A DNA stretch of 64,000 bases, taken from the NCBI RefSeq assembly GCF_002009175.1, contig NZ_CP018047.1, positions 4,464,001 to 4,528,000 of the forward strand. Direction: 5' to 3'. Numbering within the stretch: position 1 is the stretch's first letter; each line of letters starts with the position of its first letter. The stretch comes from Streptomyces niveus. Its GTDB lineage: Bacteria > Actinomycetota > Actinomycetes > Streptomycetales > Streptomycetaceae. The position numbers and the translations under genes are program-made. The notes beneath the pieces were generated by a model. It was given only the letters and a program-made list of their open reading frames with translations. It did no database searches and was not told where the DNA came from. Below are positions 21,762 through 29,788 of this stretch, in pieces.

Positions 21762-22007
21762 TTGTATGTTCTCCACGAGTTCACTCTCGAAAGATTTTCG
21801 ATCGGGGAGGACTCATTTTTTTGGGCGTTGGGGGCGTGCGCGCGCGCGATACCGCTGCTCCTGCTGTCCCGCCTGTTTTCCGGATTCACCTTCTACTGGG
21901 ACACCGGCTGCGCAGGCGCCAGTTACCTCGCGTCGCGGAACTCCCAGTTCCTCACGTTCTACGGCAACAACAACGAATTCTCCTCCCTCAGGAAGACTGG
22001 ATGCTGA
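21762..22007 (+). CDS. Possible small ORF ahead of the lipoprotein gene
   Basis: An 81-codon frame that ends by overlapping the lipoprotein ATG (stop at 22005-22007). Only the last 60 codons or so, from about 21828, look coding: their third positions are mostly G or C while TTC, TAC and AAC keep the second positions AT-rich. They encode a hydrophobic PLLLLSRLFSGF stretch, then an aromatic, Asn/Ser-rich tail with two Cys. The ATG at 21762 has no ribosome site, and the GGGGAGG at 21804 leads to no start in this frame, so the true start is unknown. It could be a small peptide gene or a truncated remnant. Confidence 0.3.
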   Translation: MYVLHEFTLERFSIGEDSFFWALGACARAIPLLLLSRLFSGFTFYWDTGCAGASYLASRNSQFLTFYGNNNEFSSLRKTGC

Positions 22008-22975
22008 CAGTGGTCTCAGTCACCACGCGCCGTGCCGCCATCGTCGTTTCAACGATGGCGGTGCTGGGCGGGTGCTCGTCGTCGGGGGCCGGGGGAGGGG
22101 AGCCCGGATTGGGTTCCGTGCCGTCCCCCAGCAGTTTTGACGTGGCGCAGATCTCCACTCCGCTGGATGCGTATCTGCCCACGCCCGAGGAGAATTACAC
22201 GCTGAAGAAAGCTCGCGTGCTGCTGGTGAATCAGTGCATGCGGAAGCTCGGCTATGCGGACAATCCGCAACCTCTGGGGAAATTCACCGGGGAAGCGTAT
22301 CTGGGGCACACGGAGTTCCTCGTGGCGCCGATCCAGCAGGTGGAGCGGTGGGGCTACAAGAGTCCACCGGGCGCCGAGACGGGCAAGCAGGCGAGCGAGA
22401 CCAGTTTCACGAAAAATGTGACGAAAATTCAGGGGCAACTGCTCTCGGGACGTATTAGCACCTTCAACGGCAAACCGGTTCCGGAGAATGGCTGTGAGGG
22501 CCAGGCTCTGCGCACCCTTACCAAGGGGGCCGAGACCGCACAGGAAGTCAAGCTTCCTGATGGTTCGGCGGCCGGCGCGGGCAAGGACGGTTTCGGCGAA
22601 GGCTTCGCCGAGATGGTGGTGTCCACGGCGCGTGGCAAAGCCATGGCCAAAGTTCGTAACGACAGCCGTTTCCAGAAGGTGACCACCGAGTGGTCGGACT
22701 GTATGGACAAGCAGGGTTATGACTTCGACAGCCCCAGCGCCGCCAATAACGACAAGCGCTGGGCGGATGCCACTCAGCCCGGCAAGGAAGAGATCGCCGT
22801 CGCTGTCGCGGACATGCGCTGCAAGCAGAAGGTCAACTACCTCGGTGTCGGCATCGCCGTTGAGTCCGCCTACGAGAAGCAGTTGATCGAAGAGGACGCC
22901 GAGATCCTCGACGATGCCAAGGACAAGACGGCCAAGTGGATTGAGAATGCGAACAAGGCGCTCAAGGAGAACTGA
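22001..22975 (+). CDS. Lipoprotein of unknown function, linked to an ABC exporter
   Basis: 324 residues. A short signal peptide ends in a lipobox (VLGGC, lipidated Cys25), followed by Ser/Gly linker, so the protein should sit on the outer face of the membrane. Further Cys residues (QCMRKLGY near 75, ENGCEG, SDCMDKQGYDF, MRCKQ) may pair. I do not recognise the family beyond actinobacterial lipoproteins of similar make-up. GC content and third-position bias are visibly lower than in neighbours, a sign of recent arrival. Its end overlaps the adaptor gene start, so it is part of the exporter operon and may bind or sense its substrate. Confidence 0.8.
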   Translation: MLTVVSVTTRRAAIVVSTMAVLGGCSSSGAGGGEPGLGSVPSPSSFDVAQISTPLDAYLPTPEENYTLKKARVLLVNQCMRKLGYADNPQPLGKFTGEAYLGHTEFLVAPIQQVERWGYKSPPGAETGKQASETSFTKNVTKIQGQLLSGRISTFNGKPVPENGCEGQALRTLTKGAETAQEVKLPDGSAAGAGKDGFGEGFAEMVVSTARGKAMAKVRNDSRFQKVTTEWSDCMDKQGYDFDSPSAANNDKRWADATQPGKEEIAVAVADMRCKQKVNYLGVGIAVESAYEKQLIEEDAEILDDAKDKTAKWIENANKALKEN

Positions 22976-24404
22976 CCGTGGCCGTTCCGCCGGGAGCGCG
23001 GACGGGAGCACCGAGGGCGGCGCCCTCGCCCGCCGCCGCAGGGTGTTGGTCGCGGTGGTGGTCGGCGCGGTGATTCTCTCCGGGGCGGGCATCGCGGCCT
23101 CGACGGTGATCAAGTCGCCTGCCCAAGTGGCTGCCGAGGCGGGCGCCCCGGAGCGGGATGTGCTGACCGCGCAGGTCGAGTCCCGGGTACTCAAGGAATC
23201 GGTGATCCTCCGGGGCAAGGTGGTGGCCGATCGCACCGTGACGATCTCGCCCTCCGCGAGTGTCGCGGAGGGCGCCGCGTCCATCGTCACCAAGCTGTCG
23301 GCCAAGGCCGGGGACAAGGTGGAGGCGGGGCGCGTTCTCGTCGAGATCTCCGGGCGTCCCGTCTTCGCCCTGCGCGGCGCCCTCCCTGTGTACCGGGATC
23401 TCAAGCCGGGGGCCAGGGGAGACGACGTCACGCAACTCCAGCAGGCGCTCGCCGGCCTCGGATTCGGTGGAGGTGGTGACCCGAAGGGGGAGTTCGGCGC
23501 GGGTACGCAGGCCGCTCTGGCCTCCTACTACGAGTCGATCGGCTACGACCCCCGCCCCGTCTCCGAGGACGGCCCCTCGCAGGTGGGGGCCGCGACGGAG
23601 GGCGTCACCGACGCCAACAGGGCGTTGCAGGACATACGGGCCGACGGCGCGTCGGACGCGACGGCCGTCACCCGCGCCGAGGAGGATCTGGCGAACGCGC
23701 AACGGGCACTGGACCAGGCGCGGCTTCAGGCCGGCGCGATGCTGCCCGCCTCCGAGGTCGTCGTACTCGACCGCTTTCCCGCACGTGTGGAATCCGTACG
23801 CCTGCGCGTCGGGGACGTTGCCGCGAGCAGTGTCATGACGATCTCCTCGGGGGCGCTCGCCGTTCAGGGAACTCTCACGTCGAGCCGTAAGAGTCTCGTC
23901 CGCACCGGTCACGTCGTACGCATCCTTTCGGAGCTGACGGGTGACGAGTTCTCCGGAGTGGTGACCGCGATCTCCGATCCCACGACAGCCGGTTCCGGCG
24001 AGGCGGGGGAGGGTTCGGACGGAGGCTCGGACGGAAGTTCCGAGGGCGGCGCGGACATGGGCGGCGGGGCAGGTCTGATCTCCCTGGTGAACGTCAAACC
24101 GGACAAGGAGATCCCCGCGGAACTGGCGGGGCAGGAAGTCCGGTTGACGGTCGAGGCGGCCACGTCCAAGGGCAAGGTGCTCGTCGTTCCGGTCACGGCC
24201 GTCTCCGCGGCCGCGGACGGCAGTACGGTCGTCACCGTGCTCGAGGAGAGCGGGGAGCAGCGTCGCGTCAAGGTACGCACCGGCCTCTCCGGGGACGGAT
24301 ATGTGGAGATCATCCCGGCCGCGAGAAGTGATCTGGCCGCGGGCGAGAAGGTGATCGTCGGCACCGAGAACTCCGCGCTGCCCGGCGAGGGCGCCGCCCC
24401 ATGA
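22947..24404 (+). CDS. Periplasmic-adaptor-like protein (HlyD/MacA-like) with peptidoglycan-binding domain
   Basis: 485 residues from the ATG at 22947, which overlaps the lipoprotein end by 29 bases. A basic N-terminus leads to one membrane helix (33-53). A beta/lipoyl region follows, then a peptidoglycan-binding type 1 domain with the pattern GARGDDVTQLQQALAGLGF around 150, a short coiled-coil hairpin (about 230-270) and a barrel. This adaptor form is common with MacB-type transporters in Gram-positive actinobacteria and links the pump to the cell wall. A start after 22975 would lose the membrane helix, so the overlapping start is preferred. Confidence 0.87.
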   Translation: MRTRRSRRTDRGRSAGSADGSTEGGALARRRRVLVAVVVGAVILSGAGIAASTVIKSPAQVAAEAGAPERDVLTAQVESRVLKESVILRGKVVADRTVTISPSASVAEGAASIVTKLSAKAGDKVEAGRVLVEISGRPVFALRGALPVYRDLKPGARGDDVTQLQQALAGLGFGGGGDPKGEFGAGTQAALASYYESIGYDPRPVSEDGPSQVGAATEGVTDANRALQDIRADGASDATAVTRAEEDLANAQRALDQARLQAGAMLPASEVVVLDRFPARVESVRLRVGDVAASSVMTISSGALAVQGTLTSSRKSLVRTGHVVRILSELTGDEFSGVVTAISDPTTAGSGEAGEGSDGGSDGSSEGGADMGGGAGLISLVNVKPDKEIPAELAGQEVRLTVEAATSKGKVLVVPVTAVSAAADGSTVVTVLEESGEQRRVKVRTGLSGDGYVEIIPAARSDLAAGEKVIVGTENSALPGEGAAP

Positions 24405-25108
24405 CCCGGGACCCGGTCATCGACTTCCGTGACGTGGGCCTTACTTACCCCGGGCCGCCGCCCGTGTGTGCGCTTCGCCCCACGGACCTGGTGATCGGCC
24501 GGGGAGAGTACGTCACCGTTGTGGGGCCGTCGGGGTCCGGCAAATCGACGTTCCTGAACATCGCCGGCCTGATCGACGTACCCACATCCGGCCGGTATCT
24601 GATCGACGGACTCGACACCGCGAGCCTCCGGGAGGCGGAGCGGACCAGTGTGCGCGGGCGCCGCATCGGTTTCGTCTTCCAGTCCTTCCATCTGCTGCCG
24701 CACCGCAGTGCGCTGGAGAACGTGCAACTGGCCATGGTCTACAACTCGGTGCCACATGCCGAGCGCCGTGGGAGAGCCCGTGACGTTCTGGCCCGCGTGG
24801 GGCTCGGCCACCGGGGCGACTCACTGCCCACCCGCCTGTCGGGAGGGGAGCGGCAGCGGGTCGCCATCGCACGTGCGCTCGTCGCCCGTCCTTCGCTGCT
24901 GCTGTGCGACGAACCCACGGGCAACCTGGACTCGGCCACCGCCGACTCGATCCTCGCGCTTCTTGACGATCTCCATTCGGAAGGCATGACCATCGTGGTG
25001 ATCACGCATGATCCGTCGGTGGCGGGCAGGGGCGGACGCACTCTCTCGATCAAGGACGGGGTACTGGGTGAGGCCGTTCCGTCCAGCGCCGCGCAGGTGG
25101 GTCCATGA
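24401..25108 (+). CDS. MacB/LolD-type ABC exporter ATPase
   Basis: 235 residues. Walker A GPSGSGKST is at 42-50, the signature LSGGERQRV near 147-155, and Walker B LLLCDEPTGNLDS near 165-177; the TGNLDS version is that of the MacB/LolD/FtsE group. It starts inside the adaptor stop (ATGA) and ends inside the permease start (ATGA). It powers a mechanotransmission-type permease that moves peptides, lipoproteins or drugs. Confidence 0.94.
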   Translation: MTRDPVIDFRDVGLTYPGPPPVCALRPTDLVIGRGEYVTVVGPSGSGKSTFLNIAGLIDVPTSGRYLIDGLDTASLREAERTSVRGRRIGFVFQSFHLLPHRSALENVQLAMVYNSVPHAERRGRARDVLARVGLGHRGDSLPTRLSGGERQRVAIARALVARPSLLLCDEPTGNLDSATADSILALLDDLHSEGMTIVVITHDPSVAGRGGRTLSIKDGVLGEAVPSSAAQVGP

Positions 25109-26367
25109 CATCAGGAGGACGCCGCCGTCGCCCGCGACGGGCGGCTTCACGCGTCGAGCTGTCCCGCTTCGCCCCTCGTGACCTGCTCTCCGAAGCCGTG
25201 GCAGGCGTGCTCCAGCGCCCTGGGCGTTCGGCGCTCACGGCGCTGGGCACCGTCCTGGGCATCGGTACATTCGTCGCGATTCTGGGGCTGACGGCGACCA
25301 CCTCGTCGCAGATCGATTCCCGCTTCAACAAGCTCACCGCGACCGAAGTCACCGTGGAGGATGTCGGGGACCCGGAGGACCCGCTGACGGGTACGTCCTT
25401 CCCTGACGACGCGGCCTCGCGTATCGAGGCCCTGAACGGCGTTGAGCACGCCGGTGTTTACTGGCCGGTCGCACTGGCGGAAGGTGAGGGAGTCCGTTCC
25501 GCGCCCGTCGGTGCCTCGGTGACGGAGAACGAGACTCAGGTGGTCGCGGCCTCCTCCGGTGTGCTGCGGGCCGCTGCCCCCACGCTCCAGCAGGGGCGGA
25601 TCTTCGACAGTTACCACGAGCAGAGCGCGGAGCCTGTGGCCGTCATCGGTTCCGGTATGGCCGCGAGGCTCGGCATCACCACGTTGAGCACGCAACCCGC
25701 TGTCTTCATCGGCGACCGGCCGTTCACGGTTATCGGCATCGTCAGCGACGTACAGCGCAAGCCCGACCTTCTGCTGTCCGTAGTGATCCCGTCCACCGTG
25801 GCGGAGGACGGCTGGGGCGGGCCGGGCGCCGAGGCACCCGCCAAGATGCTGATCTCCACCGCTCTGGGGGCGGCGACCCAGATCGCGGACGAGGCACCGC
25901 TGGCCCTGGATCCCGCCCGACCCGGTCACTTCAAGGCCGTGCCTCCCCCGGACCCCAAGGCTCTGCGCTCGACCGTCAGCGACGACCTGAACCAGCTGTT
26001 TCTGCTGCTGGCGGCCATTTGCCTGGTCATCGGCGCGGTCGGGATCGCCAACACCACGCTGGTGGCGGTACTCGAGCGCACGGGAGAGATCGGTCTGCGC
26101 CGGGCTCTGGGCGCCCGCGGCCGCCACATCACCACTCAGTTCCTCGCCGAATCCGGGGCGCTCGGGGCGCTCGGCGGCCTGGTGGGGACATCTCTGGGCG
26201 TGATCACCGTGGTGTCCGTGGCCGCGGCACGGGAGTGGACCCCGGTCGTGCACCCGGTCGCGGTTCTCACGGCGCCCGCCATCGGCCTGGCGACCGGGCT
26301 GCTGGCCGGGCTCTACCCGTCCTGGCGCGCCAGCCTGATCGAGCCCGCCGAGGCACTCCGCCGGTGA
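25105..26367 (+). CDS. MacB/FtsX-type ABC permease
   Basis: 420 residues. A cytoplasmic basic N-terminus leads to helix 1 (LGTVLGIGTFVAILGL), a large extracellular MacB-PCD domain (about 60-300), then three helices of the FtsX domain with LVIGAVGIANTTLVAVLERTGEIGLRRALGAR, the usual linker and coupling helix. With the ATPase and adaptor upstream it forms a MacAB-like exporter. The cargo is unknown; the lipoprotein and the possible small ORF at the head of the operon are candidates for partner and substrate. Confidence 0.93.
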   Translation: MTSGGRRRRPRRAASRVELSRFAPRDLLSEAVAGVLQRPGRSALTALGTVLGIGTFVAILGLTATTSSQIDSRFNKLTATEVTVEDVGDPEDPLTGTSFPDDAASRIEALNGVEHAGVYWPVALAEGEGVRSAPVGASVTENETQVVAASSGVLRAAAPTLQQGRIFDSYHEQSAEPVAVIGSGMAARLGITTLSTQPAVFIGDRPFTVIGIVSDVQRKPDLLLSVVIPSTVAEDGWGGPGAEAPAKMLISTALGAATQIADEAPLALDPARPGHFKAVPPPDPKALRSTVSDDLNQLFLLLAAICLVIGAVGIANTTLVAVLERTGEIGLRRALGARGRHITTQFLAESGALGALGGLVGTSLGVITVVSVAAAREWTPVVHPVAVLTAPAIGLATGLLAGLYPSWRASLIEPAEALRR

Positions 26368-26646
26368 CCGTCGCGTACGGCGCGCGGCGTGCGGTCCGGC
26401 GCTCCAGCCGTGGTTCGCCGTCGTCGGGGTTCGAGGTCCGGTTGGCCGGCCGACGCGTTCGATCCGAAGGCACGGTCTCCATGACGAGGGAGTGGCCCGG
26501 CACGAGAGCGGGGGGCTTTCCTGGGGGCCGCGTCACGTTCCACACCTCCCACGAAGGGGGCATGCCTTCACGGCGGGTGGAAAACGCGTTGGCCGGGCGT
26601 AGTTGAGCTGCGAGGATGCCCCTGTTACCGGGGGAGGAATATTTCC

Positions 26647-27750
26647 GTTTTCGAGTTCGAGTGCGCCAGGTGCGGCGCCGTGCTGACCGCACCGCTGTCC
26701 CAGGTCGCCCTGCCGGTCCACGCCCACCAGATATACGGGAACGGGACGCAGCTCCCCGTGCTCATGGAGCCGGGCACCTTCGCCGTCGACCCGGAGCCCT
26801 GGGGGCCACCGTGGCGGATGTGGGAGGACATCGATCCGGACGAGGCGACGGCCCGTGGAATTCACGCGCCGGTCCACGCGCTGTCCGACGGCGCGCCCGG
26901 CACGATCGCCATCGCACCCGGAGACACCCGCGGCACTGTCCTGATCCCGGAGAACGGAAGCGGAGCCTGCTGCGGCCTCGGCGGGGGCGACGGGCCCAAC
27001 ATGGCCTGCGAGGCGTGCGGCCTGCCCGTGGCGACGCGGGTCGACGACTGCTCGCAATGGCAAGTGGTGTGGCTCGCCCCGAACGCCGTTCGCCGCCGCC
27101 TCGTCGACAACACCGGTGCCGCGCTTCGCTCCTGGGCCGAGCTGCTGGCGGCGGGCAGGAGCACGCCCCCGTTCGCGTCGATCCCCCGCTGGGGGGACCG
27201 GTCGGGCGGCCCGCACCACCACTGGGCATGGAGCCCGCAGTGGGAAGCGGCAGCCGGCCGGGCGCTCGCGCACCTCCTGGTGGCCTCGCGAGGCGGGCCG
27301 GTGACCGTCCCGTACGGCATGGTCGAGGAGGTGTTCCAACGCGCCCTCGACACCCTGCTCCCGACGGGCCCGGCGCCGCGCCGCGCCGTCCTGGCCGGCC
27401 CTGGGCTCCCCGTTCCCGACGCGCACGCCGACATGCTCATCGTGCCGACCCACCCCCAGACGGCGGAGGTCTGGGCCCCGGACGGCACGGCGACCTCCGC
27501 GTACCTGGTGCCGATGCCCTTCGGGGTGTGGCTGTGTCTGGCCTTCCCCGCGCCCCACCTGCCCATCCCCGCGTCCGGCGTCATGCCCGCCGGAGTCCTC
27601 CGCGACGACCCGCCCCTGCCGCGCGCCCATCACCGGTTCCGAGCCGACTGGAGAGTCTTCCAGCACACCCTGGTCCGGCTCCCGGCCGCCGGCGACCCGT
27701 GGCTCAGGAAAATCCTTGAGGATCGCACGCCGCACTCCTGCGTTTTTTAG
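26647..27750 (+). CDS. Zinc-ribbon protein of unknown function with a damaged start codon
   Basis: About 367 residues. The frame should begin FEFECARCGAVLTAPLSQVA, with a CxxC knuckle at residues 6-9, as in the Streptomyces proteins I recall; a Cys-rich CCGLGGGDGPNMACEACG segment follows near 110-127 and may complete metal binding. The first legal start is GTG 26680, which would cut the first knuckle. An ideal GGAGG (26633-26637) stands 9 bases before GTT at 26647, exactly where a GTG would be expected. Either GTT is used weakly or the start has mutated. No catalytic motif is recognised. It follows the exporter with a 279-base gap in which I see no gene. Confidence 0.65.
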   Translation, partial: VFEFECARCGAVLTAPLSQVALPVHAHQIYGNGTQLPVLMEPGTFAVDPEPWGPPWRMWEDIDPDEATARGIHAPVHALSDGAPGTIAIAPGDTRGTVLIPENGSGACCGLGGGDGPNMACEACGLPVATRVDDCSQWQVVWLAPNAVRRRLVDNTGAALRSWAELLAAGRSTPPFASIPRWGDRSGGPHHHWAWSPQWEAAAGRALAHLLVASRGGPVTVPYGMVEEVFQRALDTLLPTGPAPRRAVLAGPGLPVPDAHADMLIVPTHPQTAEVWAPDGTATSAYLVPMPFGVWLCLAFPAPHLPIPASGVMPAGVLRDDPPLPRAHHRFRADWRVFQHTLVRLPAAGDPWLRKILEDRTPHSCVF

Positions 27751-27850
27751 CTCGGCATCGTGAGCAACTGGTCTGCGAGATGTGGGAGTTGCTTGCTTTG
27801 GGGCTGGAGGATCGCGACTCTCCGGCTGATGTGGTGACGGTACGGGAACC

Positions 27851-27891
27851 ATGCATGCGCGCTTGATTGATTCCGTGCGCGCTGCCAGTCT
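27851..27891 (+). promoter_or_regulatory. Degenerate copy of the operon operator with promoter
   Basis: ATGCATGCGCGCTTGATTG matches 15 of 19 positions of the palindrome at 14049. TTGATT in the right arm (27863-27868) is followed after 17 bases by CAGTCT (27886-27891), the same geometry as TTGCTT-17-CATGCT there. It precedes the enoyl-CoA hydratase and TetR genes. Confidence 0.55.
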
Positions 27892-27935
27892 CTGAACCCT
27901 CGTACACCGGACCGCGGAAGAGAGACGGAGACCAC

Positions 27936-28670
27936 GTGACGCTCGTCGCGACCGCGCACGAGCGCGGCATCACCACCCTGACCCTGGACGCGCCGGCCAA
28001 GCGCAACGCCCTGTCGGCGCGGCTCGTCGGTGAGCTGGCCGACGCGTTCACCGGGTGCGCCAAGGATCCCTCCGTACGCGCCGTGGTCCTCAGCCACACC
28101 GGCACCACCTTCTGCGCCGGCGCCGATCTGAAGGAGCCGCCGAACCCGTACACCTTCGTCGCCCTCCTGCGGCAGATCGTGGAGCACCCCAAGCCCGTCG
28201 TGGCCCGCGTCACCGGCCATGTCCGGGCCGGCGGTCTCGGGCTGCTCGGGGCCTGCGACATCGTGATCGCCTCCACCGACTCGGACTTCGCCTTCACGGA
28301 GGTACGGATCGGAGTCGCGCCCGCCGTGATCTCGATGCCTCTGCTGCCCCGGATGACACCGCGCGCCGCCGCCCGCCACTACCTCACCGGCGAGACCTTC
28401 GACGCGGCCGAGGCCGTCACCGACGGGCTCGTCACCGAGGCCGCCGACGACGTCGACAGTGCGCTGACCCCGGTCCTGGACGCCCTGCGCAGGGGCTCCC
28501 CGCAGGGTCTGGCCGAATCGAAGAGGCTGCTGAGCGCGCGGGTGCTGGAGACCTTCGACCAGTACGCGGAGGACCTCGTCCAGCGCTCGGCGTCCCTCTT
28601 CGCCACGGCCGAGGCCCGCGAGGGGATGTCGGCGTTCCTCGAACGGCGGGACGCGGCATGGGTGCGGTGA
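27936..28670 (+). CDS. Enoyl-CoA hydratase/isomerase family protein
   Basis: 244 residues of the crotonase fold. The first oxyanion-hole strand is GTTFCAGADLKE near 64-75 and the second is GHVRAGGLGLLGACDI near 92-107; ITTLTLDAPAKRNALS opens the protein. It should hydrate or isomerise an enoyl-CoA. In homologous Streptomyces operons that I recall it follows the acyl-CoA dehydrogenase, sometimes after a CoA ligase. Here 6 kb of other genes intervene. The GTG start has GGAG 5 bases upstream. It overlaps the TetR gene. Confidence 0.92.
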   Translation: MTLVATAHERGITTLTLDAPAKRNALSARLVGELADAFTGCAKDPSVRAVVLSHTGTTFCAGADLKEPPNPYTFVALLRQIVEHPKPVVARVTGHVRAGGLGLLGACDIVIASTDSDFAFTEVRIGVAPAVISMPLLPRMTPRAAARHYLTGETFDAAEAVTDGLVTEAADDVDSALTPVLDALRRGSPQGLAESKRLLSARVLETFDQYAEDLVQRSASLFATAEAREGMSAFLERRDAAWVR

Positions 28671-29254
28671 CCACCTCCAAGGAGCCCAAGCAGGACCGGA
28701 GCCGCGTCACCCGGCAGCGGCTGCTGGAGGCCGCCGTCGCCTGCCTCGCCGAGCACGGCTGGGCGGGCTCCACCGTCTCCGTCGTCGCCGAACGCGCCGG
28801 GGTGTCGCGCGGCGCGGCGCAGCACCACTTCCCCACCCGCGAGGACCTGTTCACCGCCGCCGTGGAGTACGTCGCGGAGGAACGCTCCACCGCCCTGCGC
28901 GCGCTCGCGCCGAGCGGTCCGACCCACCGCCGCGAGGTGGTCGAGGCGGTCGTCACGCTCTACACCGGGCCGCTGTTCCGGGCCGCGCTGCATCTGTGGG
29001 TCGCCGCGTCCGACGAGGAGCAACTGCGGCCCCGTGTCACCGAACTCGAAGCGCGGGTCGGCCGCGAGGCGCACCGTATGACCGTGGAGTTGCTGGGCGC
29101 GGACGAGTCGGTGCCCGGCGTACGCGAAACGGTCCAGGGCCTGCTGGACATGGCGCGCGGCCTCGGCCTCGCCACCCTGCTGACGGACGACACGCAACGG
29201 CGGAACCGGGTGGTCGCGCAGTGGGCGAGGATCCTGGAAAAGGTGCTGGACTGA
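28658..29254 (+). CDS. TetR-family regulator of the catabolic genes
   Basis: 198 residues. A helix-turn-helix at about 18-62 (RQRLLEAAVACLAEHGW, then VVAERAGVSRGAAQHHFPT) is followed by a helical ligand domain. It overlaps the enoyl-CoA hydratase and would be made with it, so it is the natural candidate to bind the two palindromes at 14049 and 27851, sensing an acyl-CoA intermediate. An alternative GTG start at 28667 forms a GTGA overlap; the ATG at 28658 has a better ribosome site. Confidence 0.9.
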   Translation: MGAVTTSKEPKQDRSRVTRQRLLEAAVACLAEHGWAGSTVSVVAERAGVSRGAAQHHFPTREDLFTAAVEYVAEERSTALRALAPSGPTHRREVVEAVVTLYTGPLFRAALHLWVAASDEEQLRPRVTELEARVGREAHRMTVELLGADESVPGVRETVQGLLDMARGLGLATLLTDDTQRRNRVVAQWARILEKVLD

Positions 29255-29301
29255 CGGGGAGAGCGGGCCGGACCGGGGCGGGGCGGCGAAGGGGGCGGGC
29301 G

Positions 29302-29652
29302 GTGGAGGGCGTGTTCGTGGTGGTCGCGCTGGGCCTCGTCCTGATGGCGGTGGGGGCGATCTGGAAGGGGCAGGTGCGCGAGCCGTATCTGCGGGGCCGC
29401 GCGCGGGACGCCAAGAACCGCCGGCTGCCCCGCGATCTGCGCCGGTCCGCCGACATGGCGATCGCGGCGGCCCGCCACGCGGCGGCGGCCGACGAACCGG
29501 CGATCGTCAGGGTCGACGAGGTACTGACCCTGGCCGCCGAGCACTTCGGGCACGGCGCCGTGTCCCGCGAATCGGCGGCGGAGGCGCTGCGCGAGCGGTA
29601 CGAGTGGAACCGCTGCGACGCGGACTGTGTGACGGACGCGTACGAGAGCTGA
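29302..29652 (+). CDS. Small membrane-anchored protein of unknown function
   Basis: 116 residues. One N-terminal helix (GVFVVVALGLVLMAVGAIW) is followed by a charged cytoplasmic helical domain with Arg/Ala-rich repeats, ending in a short NRCDADCVTDAYES tail with two Cys. I do not recognise the family. The GTG is chosen because it precedes the membrane helix and has a G-rich site upstream. It reads in line with the TetR gene 47 bases away and converges on citrate synthase. Confidence 0.7.
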   Translation: MEGVFVVVALGLVLMAVGAIWKGQVREPYLRGRARDAKNRRLPRDLRRSADMAIAAARHAAAADEPAIVRVDEVLTLAAEHFGHGAVSRESAAEALRERYEWNRCDADCVTDAYES

Positions 29653-29653
29653 G

Positions 29654-29730
29654 CTTGTCCGCGCCTGACCTGTCCGCCGCCCGACCTGTCCGGGCCTGAT
29701 CCGTCCGGACCTGATCCGACCGGATCCCAC
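29654..29730. repeat. Degenerate 15-16 bp tandem repeat
   Basis: Five consecutive units resembling CTGTCCGGGCCTGAT begin at 29654, 29670, 29686, 29701 and 29716. They fill the gap between two convergent genes directly before a terminator. Confidence 0.6.
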
Positions 29731-29737
29731 CGGAACC

Positions 29738-29774
29738 GCCGGAGGACACCGCGCGCCGCGCGATGCCCTCCGGC
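29738..29774. terminator. Bidirectional terminator between convergent genes
   Basis: GCCGGAGG and CCTCCGGC form the outer stem; CGCGCG repeats form an inner stem. It lies between the small membrane protein gene and the citrate synthase stop. Confidence 0.65.
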
Positions 29775-29788
29775 CTCCACCCCGCCCG

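Noticed and set aside
26616..27719. 367-codon frame beginning MPLLPGEEYF over the ribbon-protein gene
   Set aside because: The overlapping frame from 26647 has Cys knuckles and coding-like third positions; this one is Arg/Pro-rich noise.
27751..27850. Short gene between the ribbon protein and the operator
   Set aside because: Frames there lack a ribosome site and coding bias; the stretch is simply lower in GC.
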